The translations under genes and the position numbers were made by a program. This document shows, one piece after another, positions 53,392 through 62,072 of a stretch of 64,000 nt of DNA. Origin of the DNA: Rhynchopus euleeides (taxonomy: Eukaryota; Euglenozoa; Diplonemea; Diplonemida; Diplonemidae); contig OY723267.1 in NCBI GenBank assembly GCA_963210315.1, positions 310,001-374,000 on the forward strand, in the 5' to 3' direction. A model generated the notes under the pieces. That model was not told where the DNA came from. It worked only from the letters and a program-made list of their open reading frames with translations, and searched no databases. The stretch's first letter is position 1; each line of letters begins with the position of its first letter.

Positions 53392-54550
53392 TCATGCCGC
53401 CGACGCGTTGCGCTCGTCCACTAGCAGAGCCTGGCGCTCGGCGGCAGACATCGGCGGGCGAGCAGTGGGCTCTTCCTCCTGTGGGGAAGGTGTCGTGTAG
53501 CGGCGGCAGTTTGGGACTCGGTGCGGGGAACGAGGGCACTGTCACCCGGCCCATGGACACAACAGCAACAATGGAAACAACCTTTGTGTTTCTGTGGCGC
53601 CAAATAGTAAAACCCAAGGTTGGGGCATGGGGGTCCAGAACAAGATAGGGGGCGGGGCTGTTGTGTTTGTGTGGCGCCAAATAGTAGTAACAACAACGCA
53701 GGGGGAAAAGAGCAGCTCCCCACAGACTGATGAGGAGGGGTTTGTATGCGCTCTGTCCTTTCTGCTGATACCGGCCCTTTGAGGCTGGAGGTGAAACAAT
53801 TGAACATACCACATGATCCACGACATGGCTGTACCCCTTCGCAGTGGATGCGCGCCCGACATGGGCTTTGCTGGCGTACTTCCACTCCCGCATCGCCTCC
53901 CTATCGTAGTAGTTAGGAATACCCAGCGCGACGGTTTGCGAGTTGGGCCTGTCAAACGCCCAATACGACCCCACAGCCGTGTAGAATGCCGGGAATTTCC
54001 CCGAGATAATAGAGAACCAAACAAAGAAGGGCAGCGAAAAAAACAGAAAACGATACCCCGTCACATAGTCAATGGCATAGGCGCCCGCAAAGTAGATAAG
54101 GTACTGCGGCTGTGCCGGGGTGCACAGGTAAATTGCCCAGTAGGCGAAGCCGGCAATCGCGATCCGCTTCATCACAACAGACCAGTAGTCCGTTGCACGG
54201 TATTCGTCATTCATCCGCTCCCAGTGAACTGTAATGTTGCGCTTTTTGAGATACTCGGTGATGCGATCACGGACCTGGTACTCGAAAGGCGGTGCTTCAT
54301 CAAGGCGTCCGTACTTCATGTGCCCCGGCGCCCCTTCCAGAACCTTCTCGTACGCCTCGCGGATGCTTTGGAACTTCTCGGCATCCCCGCCCTTGTCGGG
54401 GTGGTGCTCGGTGATCAGCTGAAGGTACTTCGTCCGCACCTCATCTGCTGTCGACATGCGGTCCACACCAAGGATCTCATGGGGGGACCGCTTGAATGAC
54501 ACCTTCGGCACTGCCTCACACAGGAGGACACGGCAGGAGCGCAGCATCAT
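53392..54550 (-). CDS. J-domain (DnaJ-like) membrane protein (2 exons)
   Basis: Exon 1 (54550-53810, 247 codons) and exon 2 (53478-53392, 28 codons plus stop) make a 275-aa protein. The 331-nt intron has a GTATGT donor and a CCTTCCCCACAG acceptor. Residues about 22-80 are a J domain with the HPD signature intact (EHHPDKGG), needed to stimulate Hsp70 ATPase. Downstream are two or three hydrophobic spans (IAIAGFAYWAIYLC; YLIYFAGAYAID; FLFFSLPFFVWFSIISG) and a short charged C-terminus (MSAAERQALLVDERNASAA). An organelle-membrane-anchored DNAJC-type co-chaperone is likely, although the compartment cannot be told. The ATGs at 54550 and 54547 are equally possible. Reading through the intron would append a low-complexity tail, so splicing is favoured. 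Confidence 0.85.
53590..53705. repeat. Duplicated TGTGGCGCCAAATAGTA element inside the J-domain intron
   Basis: TTTGTGTTTCTGTGGCGCCA and the following AATAGTA occur at about 53582-53608 and again, with GTGTTTGTGTGGCGCCAAAT, at about 53665-53691. TGGCGCCA is itself palindromic. Both copies lie wholly within the 331-nt intron, the longest confirmed by frame in this window. Confidence 0.6.
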
Positions 54551-56555
54551 GACCTCAGACCGGGGGTGGGCTGGAGGGGCCCGACACAAACAAAACTACC
54601 CCACCCTCGGGTGACGACCTTGTTAGATGGGGGGGGGGTTCGAAGACGGTACAAACCCCACACCTGATGTGTGATGTGTGATGTGTTGCAGCGCCACACG
54701 GCTGCTCCTGAGTGTGGCGGTGGGGGGGAGGGGGGGGGGGGCACAGGACAGAGTTCGCAGATACAAGGTGAGGTCGAGGCATTGGCTGACAGTCAAAACG
54801 ACGAACCCCACCCTCCCTCACATGCGCACAGCTTGCAAGAAAGGGTTGGGGCTAGTGGGGAAGTGGGAGGGGTGGCTGCACATATCTCCAGTTCACCACT
54901 TGTGCCAGCAAGCGGGCAAAACCGTCGGGGAACCCGGGGGTCGCGTCGCACATATGTGCGTGCGTGCGGGGGGTGGTTGGGGGGATTGGGACTGGGACTG
55001 GGAATCGTGTGAGGGGGGGGGGGGGGGTGGGGGGGGGACAAAAGATTCACAATAAGACCTCGCATAAAAAAAACCCCCCCACCACCCTCCCCCCATTTGG
55101 AAGCACCGCTTTCTCTCCATCCCCACCCCCACCCCCACCCTCCAACCCCAACCACCCCTAAGACGGCTGCATCGTGCCCCTCTACTGTCTGTACTGTATC
55201 TATGGTTATGTTCTATAAGAGGGGGGCGGGGGGGACGGGGGGGGGTGGGACAAGTCGCCCTCAGCACACAGCAAGGAAGAAGGACCGAGAGGCGTCCACT
55301 AGATCCTTCACAGGCTGGCAAGGAGGGATGTAGTAGAGGGTGTCTGGGGGGTGCATGGGGGTGGGGGTGAGGTGGGGGGGGAGAAGCGGAGGAGGTGGGG
55401 GAGGGGGGGGATGGTGGGGAGTGTCGTTGGGTGGAGACCTGGAGAGCACACAGCAGACAACAGACGTGTTTTTATAGTGGTGTTGAGAGCACACCGAACA
55501 CTACTGCATGGTGTGATCGCCAGACGCACAGAGTCAGATGTTAATCTTATTTGTTTTAGTGTAGGCCGCATCGAGAGCGAAACTAAATTTCTCCTCACAG
55601 TGCAACATACAGCCACATGGCGAAGGGTGTTTCGTGCTGCAGAAAAGTTCAAATCGCGCGTGCGCAATATGTTGTTTGCGAAGCGGTTTCTGCAACACAA
55701 AATAACCCCAATCGGTGGCCCCATTTCCTTGCCGTGGTCGGCTGCACGCAGCCCTCTCCACACCCCCTCCCACACAGCACCACCAAAACACGACCCTCAC
55801 AACCCCCCTTGTTTAACTTGACATCCCCACGGGTAAGTCTGGCCTGAAACAAACCGACCTCACGATTTGAAGTCTGCCACATTCTGTGGCAGCCTCGCCT
55901 CGCGAGGTGCAGGCTGGCATTTTTCGACCATAATCACGGAGGTGGGGGGGGGGGGGGGGCCGAGGGATTCTTTTCTCTTCGTTCCAGCGAGTTGTTGGGG
56001 TAGAGGGCAGCCACAGCTCGAAGCAGAGTTGCCGGCTGCGCTGCTTTCATTCGCTCAGCAGTGCAGATAACGTGAGCCGGTGGTAGAGCGACACACACAC
56101 ATGACACACATGGGGAGGCATCACTCCCCCCCCCCCCCACAGCCAATATTCGTTGGCACCGACGCCTGCCACGTGCCTCCTGCCGTGAGAGAAGACCCAC
56201 GAGATAGTGCCGGGGACTGGTTCCCCCTATTACCCAGCCTCATCCTACACCACACACAATTTGAATTCGAATCGCACCGCGCAGCCCTCGCCACCTTCTC
56301 TGGGCCTGGGTCTGCTCGTCAGATCAAGATGATTACAACGGGGATCTACTTGCTCTAAGGACACGCTTCTGGTGGGCGTGTAGCTGTGACACCGGGGGAG
56401 GGGAAGGGACGAACAGGACCCGCAGCCTAGAAAGAGGTAAGGGGCGGACGAGAGAGGAGGAGGGTGTGTGTGTGTGTGGGTTCTGCGTTCTATACCCCGC
56501 CCCACACCCCCTTCTCTTCTTTTGATGCACCCTTTTTCTGCAGATGGCGTGATAT
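54551..56555. other. Two-kilobase spacer upstream of the J-domain gene
   Basis: No gene is supported. It has long G-runs at about 54719-54740, 55009-55037 and 55370-55410, and C-runs near 55075-55095 and 56130. The rest is unremarkable. Confidence 0.4.
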
Positions 56556-58921
56556 TCATTGATTCACCAGATGATGCGGTTTGCCTATGCGCTCTGCCCC
56601 CACGAGGGATAGGGTGCTGCCCATGCTTGCATCGGCGCGCCCGACCCGTCGGCTGTGTGTGGTAGGGTGGGGTGGGGTGGGGTGGGGTGTGGAGTGTGGC
56701 CGTGAGTAGGCAGCCCCCACAGCTTCTTTCTCACGCCAGAGAAACTCGGGGGAACTTCGCTCTGTGTCAAACTGTGTCAGTCTGTCTGTTATTCTGTGAG
56801 GGGGGCTCACTTCTTTGCACTTTTGAGTGAGAGCCCCCTCGGAGTGCTTGGGGGCCTTGGGGCTCTCTGTGTCGCTCTGTGTCAAACTGTGCACACGATG
56901 CAATCGGGATATCTTTTTCTGCACCTTTTCCAGAGCCAAGGCACCCACTGCCATTCCACCTGATTCATGCCAGAAAGGGGGTGTGGTGTGGTGCGGTGTT
57001 GCCGTGTGGTGAAACGCTGCATACAGTATCCGTAGTCGTAGGGTACCTGCTGTTCGCGCGGCTGGAGGATGTTTGTTGCGCTTTCGCTGAACAGGCCTGC
57101 CTGCGGCAGGGGGTGCGCCCCCTCTGGGTAATCGTGGCCATGGTCTTGGTCGTGGGTGTCGTCCTCGTCGTCGTATGTGTCGTCATCAGAGGCGCGTGGT
57201 GGAGACAGCGGTTTCTGCAGGCTGCGCACAGGCTGGTCTTTGCGCCCCAGGCTGAACTCCTTCGGGACGGTCACCTCGTTCTTCCAGTTCTTCCCCGTGA
57301 CCCACTGGCCCCGCTCTTTGTCGTGGTTCAGCTTGCGGGCTTGTCTTTGCCTCTCGACAAAGTCGTCGAATCCCCATGCCTTCCCGTCGCCGCCGTAGAT
57401 CTGATGGGTGTCCTCATCCACGTCGTGCTTGTACCCGATGTTGGGCGCGAAGGGGCACTCCTGCACCTCCTTCGTGTCACGCTCACGGCGGGCCTCGCGC
57501 AGCTTGTCCTCCTTTTTCCGCATGCGCTGTGCCGTCCTGTCGAGGAAGTCGAGGCCCTTCTGATCGAGTGGCGGGCGTGTGATCTTGGGCTTGAAGGTGC
57601 ACTGTTCCATCTCCTTCTTGTCCTGCTGGTCTCGCAGCTCCTCCCGCCGCTTCTTGTCTTTGCCGCGCATGGCGCCAAGGGAGGAGGCGCGCCGTGCGAC
57701 TCGTGCCTCGGACACAGGGCGGTCGGGTTGGTAGGAGTACTGCTCCTGCAGGGCGGAGTAGTCTGTCTTCGGCTGGTAGAGGCGCTCCCGTGCCGTCTGG
57801 CACAATCGGCTGGCGATCTCGTCAGAGACTGGGTTGATGGCGGGGCGGTGCAGGTGGCGCTCCCTGTCCATGATCTGCTTCATCGCCTCCTCCTTACGCA
57901 CCTTCGCCGTCTCGTGCCTGTCAAGCAGGTCCTCATGCACAGGCTGCTCGCGGCGGATCAGAGCGGCATTCATTGTGATCCTGGGGCTGTGGTAGCATTC
58001 GGTCCCCTCTGCAGCGTACTTCTTCATCAGGAGGTAGTTCTTCCGCTCGTACTGGTCGACAGAGTGCTCATACAGGCGGTCCGAGACGCTCCCCTCGCGA
58101 TGCATGGAGGCTGCAAAGGGGGTGATCTTCGGGTTGCCCGGCTGCTGCTCCGCCAGCTCTTGTTGGTACTTCTCCCACAGCTGCAGCTTCGCCAGGCGGT
58201 CGCGCTCCAGCAGCGAGTCGGCATGCGTGTAGTGTGGGCCCTTCCCCAGGCCGGAGTCCTCCCGCATCTTCCGCTCCACCAGACGTCGCGAGTGCTCGTT
58301 GATCTCCGGGGCGCGCTGCATTGCCATCACCTCCACGAGCTGCCGCTTCCTCGCCTCCTCAAGCTTCTGGTCGCGCCGCTGCTTCCACTGGTCCACCGCG
58401 CCGCACGAGTTGGTCCGCGTGGCCGCCTGCTTCCCCTTGCGGTTGATCTGCGGCTTGAAGGGATACTGCGGGGCATCCTCCAGGCGCCCGCTCTTCGCCA
58501 CATCCAGGTCCTTCTTCCTCCGGGCCTCGAGCTCCATGAAACGCTCCTCGATCGGTTTCTCATACACCTTCGATGCGCCCTGCTTCGAGATCTTCGGCTT
58601 GGAACGCAGCTGCTTCAGCTCCTTCTTGATGGCCTTCTCGCGCGCCGCCTCGCGCTTCTGCTCATACAGCTTGCCACGCTCCAACAGGCTGTCGTGCACA
58701 GGCACGCTGCGGCGCGGCTGATGCTCAAAAGTCTCATCGTCTGACGGGAGGGACACCTCGTCCCACGCGGCCCCAGTGTCCCGCGTCACGAAGGACGGGA
58801 GGTCCCGCTGCCCCTGCAGCCATTTCTTGTGCTCTTCGAACTTCTCCTTGTAGCTGCGCAACACATCCTCATGTCGTGTCAGCCGGTCCTCGATGCTCGC
58901 CCCGGGCCCGATAGACGCCAT
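56556..58921 (-). CDS. Charged repeat protein with recurring P-x-I motifs, probably cytoskeletal
   Basis: The start is the ATG at 58921; CCCCTGCAG lies 8 nt upstream, a likely trans-splice acceptor. The best model splices 58921-57025 to 56959-56556 (766 aa) across a 65-nt GTATGC-to-CAG intron; without splicing it ends at 56882 (679 aa). The protein is hydrophilic, rich in Lys, Arg, Glu and Gln, with a repeated short motif of aromatic or basic residue, Pro, x, Ile: KPKIS, FKPQI, RAPEI, NPKIT, HSPRIT, HRPAI, FKPKI and FAPNI, often followed by RLY or a similar helix start. Proteins built on this plan are common in protist flagellar and cortical cytoskeletons, so that role is inferred. The C-terminal tail is low-complexity and its exact end is uncertain. 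Confidence 0.65.
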
Positions 58922-58929
58922 GGGTGCAC

Positions 58930-58960
58930 CTGCAGGGGCCTTGGGTGTGGGGAGGAGCTG
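58930..58960 (-). promoter_or_regulatory. Candidate spliced-leader acceptor of the P-x-I repeat gene
   Basis: The minus strand reads GCTCCTCCCCACACCCAAGG, then CCCCTGCAG and GTGCACCC before the ATG. This gives an 8-nt leader if used for trans-splicing. Confidence 0.35.
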
Positions 58961-59297
58961 GGGCAGCAGATCGCAGCAGGCAGGCAAAGCAAAGCAACAG
59001 CAAAACAACAGCTGCAACACGATGTGGCGGCAGCAAGGCGTATCCACTCGGTGGCAAAGGGGTGGGAAGGGATGCGTGTGGATCCGTTGGTCCACCCCAG
59101 GCATAGCCTCGGCTTCTTCTTCATCCCCACCCCACAACCGGTGGGTGGCCCCCCAAGCGGGTGTGCCAACTCGCCACCTCCAACGTATCGAACAAGGCAA
59201 GCAGGGCGGGCCAGCAAGACGCAACCCTTATCATGGATGCTTTGGAAGGAGCAGATGAAGCAGAAAAAAAACCCAGGGCGACACCCCCTCACACAGG
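58961..59297. other. Short spacer between the last two minus-strand genes
   Basis: About 340 bp holding the 5' region of the P-x-I gene and the 3' untranslated region of the CTLH ligase gene. This short spacing fits co-transcription. Confidence 0.4.
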
Positions 59298-60533
59298 TCA
59301 GAGATACAGGGGCTTGCACTCCGACTGGGTGAACTCTCGCGGACAGTAGGGGCACTTCAGGGTGTTGTTTGAGCGCAGCAGGGAGATGACCGCTGCCCTG
59401 GAGATGACGTGGCAGCACGGGAGGAGCATCGCTGGGTTGGCACCGTCACCGTCTGTCGTGACCTGATGCGTGACGGGGCAGCTCACGGAGGAGTGGAACA
59501 GCATCCCGTGCGGCAGGGCCGGCACATGCAACTCGCGTGTCTTGCGGAACAGCGACGGCAGGCTGAGGTACTTCCTCAGGGTCGGCATCCCTTCGTACCC
59601 CGCAGCAAGCGCCACAACGAGGTGGGGGTGCTTCGGCGTCTGCGTCAGCGCACACCACGCCTCCGCCACGCCCCGCCCGACCTCCCCCCACAGCTCTGCA
59701 TCGTCCTGGGCACCGCCGTACCGCGGGTGCACCTTCGCCTCCGACGCGGGCTCCCCCTCGCGGATGAAGGCCAGGCGGCCCACCAGACGCATCACCTCGG
59801 CCCACTCCTCGGGGACCCCGTGGCGGCACGACAGGTGCTCTCTGATGTACTGCAGGGCAGCGCCGCGCTGCCCAGCCTGCAGCAGGCGGTGCGCTGCCAG
59901 TCGGTGGAGGAGGAACTCCAGGCGGTCGATCTGCCCCTCCATGCGCACGAAGCCTGGCCCTGCGTAGGGCACAGGGCTTGCTTCAGACGTCTGCCGCATG
60001 GCGGATGCCTCGCGCAGCAGGGCGGGGAGGTCGCGCTGCTCCACCAGCAGCAGCAGCGCGTGGAGAGGAGCGTAGCGCTGCTTCGTGGCTGCGTCGATGG
60101 CGACGCCGGTTTCCGCCTCAAAGGCTTCAGCAGAGCGCAGGGCGCCGGAGGCGTGGAGGTGCTGCCCGATGAGGTCGGCGATAGGGTCTTTGCGGTCTGC
60201 CCACAGGGCACCCTCAGAGTCAGCCTCGTGGTAGAGCTGGATGGGCGAGAAGCACTCAGCAGCAGACTCTGATGCATCTGTGACTTGCGAGGTCTTGGTG
60301 CGGGCGAGGTGGAGTGTGGTCTCCTCCGTCTTGGCGCACTGTTCCCGCAGCTCGCGGAGGGCGTCGCTGCATGAGGTGTCCCCGGATGCCAGGGCCTCGC
60401 GCATGCTGGCGAACTGGCCGAGGAGCAGGTCCATCTCCCACGTCATGGTGGCGTTCGCCACGCGCTGGCGCTTCACCTCCGACTCGACAATCTCTGGGAG
60501 CCGCTTGACACCACTGGCGGCATCGCGAGACAT
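59298..60533 (-). CDS. GID2: CTLH/GID-complex E3 ubiquitin ligase subunit (Rmd5/Gid2/RMND5-like)
   Basis: A single exon encodes 411 aa. After a helical N-terminus come a LisH-like motif at about 119-140 (DLIGQHLHASGALRSAEAF), a CTLH/CRA region at about 155-330 (PLHALLLLVEQRDLPALLRE; RLAAHRLLQAGQRGAALQYI), and a C-terminal degenerate RING at about 355-405 with SCPVTHQ, MLLPCCHVISRAAV and LKCPYCPREF. This order and the MLLPC-x-HVIS signature are diagnostic of Gid2/RMND5, the catalytic RING partner of Gid9/MAEA in the GID/CTLH complex, which ubiquitinates metabolic enzymes and other substrates in cytosol and nucleus. The RING keeps the reduced Cys/His set typical of this family. Length is close to the usual 390-420 aa. 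It is the first gene of the minus-strand series, nearest the polarity switch. Confidence 0.9.
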   Translation of the reverse strand: MSRDAASGVKRLPEIVESEVKRQRVANATMTWEMDLLLGQFASMREALASGDTSCSDALRELREQCAKTEETTLHLARTKTSQVTDASESAAECFSPIQLYHEADSEGALWADRKDPIADLIGQHLHASGALRSAEAFEAETGVAIDAATKQRYAPLHALLLLVEQRDLPALLREASAMRQTSEASPVPYAGPGFVRMEGQIDRLEFLLHRLAAHRLLQAGQRGAALQYIREHLSCRHGVPEEWAEVMRLVGRLAFIREGEPASEAKVHPRYGGAQDDAELWGEVGRGVAEAWCALTQTPKHPHLVVALAAGYEGMPTLRKYLSLPSLFRKTRELHVPALPHGMLFHSSVSCPVTHQVTTDGDGANPAMLLPCCHVISRAAVISLLRSNNTLKCPYCPREFTQSECKPLYL

Positions 60534-61449
60534 GTGGCCCGCGAAAGTGTTGGTTAGGGGGGGGTAGGGGGGGTGGGGCTGAGGTGCCCCGTGTGTGTAT
60601 CGTGTGCCGCAAAGTGTGTAGTGTGCTGCGGCACCTCTGCGAGAGAAGGGAGGGTGTGTTTGTTGATTTGCAGCATATCCCGTGGGGGGGAGAGCGCAGT
60701 GGAGTGCGGTTCAGTATTGCAGGGGGCAGTGGGAGGGTGGGAGTCGGCGGGGGGACAGGGTTCAAGCGCCTTTCAGCCTTCAGCACCTGTTGCTGGCTGT
60801 GCCACGGGAATTCTTCGTTCGATCGAGCAGTGTGTGTGTGTGTGTGAGGTGGTGGAAACCGCATGCGCGAGCAGGGCCCCCCTCTATGTGCTCCGCACAC
60901 AGGTTCACATGACTGTGGTGTTTGCCAGACACAAGAAGCGCGATTAAAAAACAGTACACTTTCCGACGTGTCAATGATCACCACAATGGATGACACCAAC
61001 CTACATGCGAGCCATTTTCGGAGTCGGGCGGAGCAACCGGGCACTGCTCGTGGCGCCACCCCCGCAACACCCCAGAAGTGAACAAACTGCACGTGCTTTG
61101 CCTGATGAAGGTTGGTGTGCCTGTGGTACAATCGTACCAAGGCAAAGGTTGATGAGCTATCCCCCGAAGCCCTGTCAACGATCTTCATGCGCACGGTAGC
61201 AGTTCCTACGCAGTCTGATCACCGCACCGCTTGATGCTCGAACAGACCTTGAGACGAGTGAAGTGGGTAAGGGTGCATTCTGTGTAGGTTCGAATCCCCA
61301 ACAGGCTTGACTACGCCAAGGTGACCACAGCGTGTGTGTGAGGTCGCATCAGAATCCCTCGTTGCGACCTACAGGAAACAAAGAGCTCAACGCATGTGGG
61401 GTAATCAGGCTGGGGAAAAAACAACAAATCACAACAAATCACACCCGAT
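60534..61449. other. Polarity-switch region
   Basis: This lies between the leftward series ending at 60533 and the rightward open frame starting near 62070. No gene was recognised, and a GGTTCGAATCC word near 61290 does not extend to a tRNA. There is a (GT)n tract at about 60832-60845. If transcription is polycistronic, a divergent start site would be expected here. Confidence 0.35.
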
Positions 61450-61915
61450 CGTCAGCTGATTGAGGGTGTGATATGAGGGTTCTATCCAACAAGGATATCA
61501 AGGCGGCACTTTCAAAGTCCTGCCAAGGACAGCGCCACGTGGGTGTGTGCTTCTGATATATGTTATGTCATCATGTGAAACCCTCCCCAGCGTGTGCCAA
61601 CATCCCTGACACGCTCACGAAAAGCATGACACGGAGAAAACAGGTGCCGAAACAACCTGCCGAGCACACGGGTGGTGCCACGTTGATCCACGCAGCGATC
61701 TCCCATGACAGGAAGCCTTGTCGCCACGGCAGAGTCGCCGCAGACTGTGGGAGAGGTGTCGCCAGTCACCTTGAGGCTGCAGTGTGTCATCAGGCTAAGA
61801 CCCGTGCCCTCTTCACCTCCCCTGTTAGGTTGCTCCCATATCGTTGCCTGCTTTGGGGCCTGAAGGACATAGGGGTCCAGCAGGCACTTGAGCATCGCAA
61901 GGCATGAGTGGCTGT
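61450..61915 (+). repeat. 460-bp dispersed repeat, copy 2
   Basis: It is the same unit as 45955-46414 in the same orientation, beginning CGTCAGCTGATTGAGGG and ending CATCGCAAGGCATGAG. It is followed at once by the fragment shared with about 6464-6512. Short ACAAATCACA-type repeats lie on both sides (61424-61449 and 61980-62070). Confidence 0.75.
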
Positions 61916-61979
61916 TTCAAACTCCTGGTGCAAGCACCCGTCATGGTCTGGGGAAGCCCTCCCTCCACGTCACACCTAG

Positions 61980-62072
61980 TCACAACAAATCACAACTGGC
62001 CACAACAAATCGCAAAAAATCACAACAAATCACAACATTTGCCTTGTGATTTGTTGTGATCTGTTGTGATCG
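61980..62072. repeat. CACAACAAATCACAAC repeats and foldback
   Basis: Several CACAACAAATCACAA units are followed by their reverse complement TTGTGATTTGTTGTGATCTG at about 62044-62063, with CATTTGCC between. The arms can form a stem of 15 bp or more. Related words precede the 460-bp repeat at 61424, so this set frames that unit. Confidence 0.65.

Noticed and set aside
61280-61325. GGTTCGAATCC word suggesting a tRNA T-arm
   Set aside because: The flanking bases do not form the T-stem, and no acceptor, D or anticodon stems can be drawn around it.
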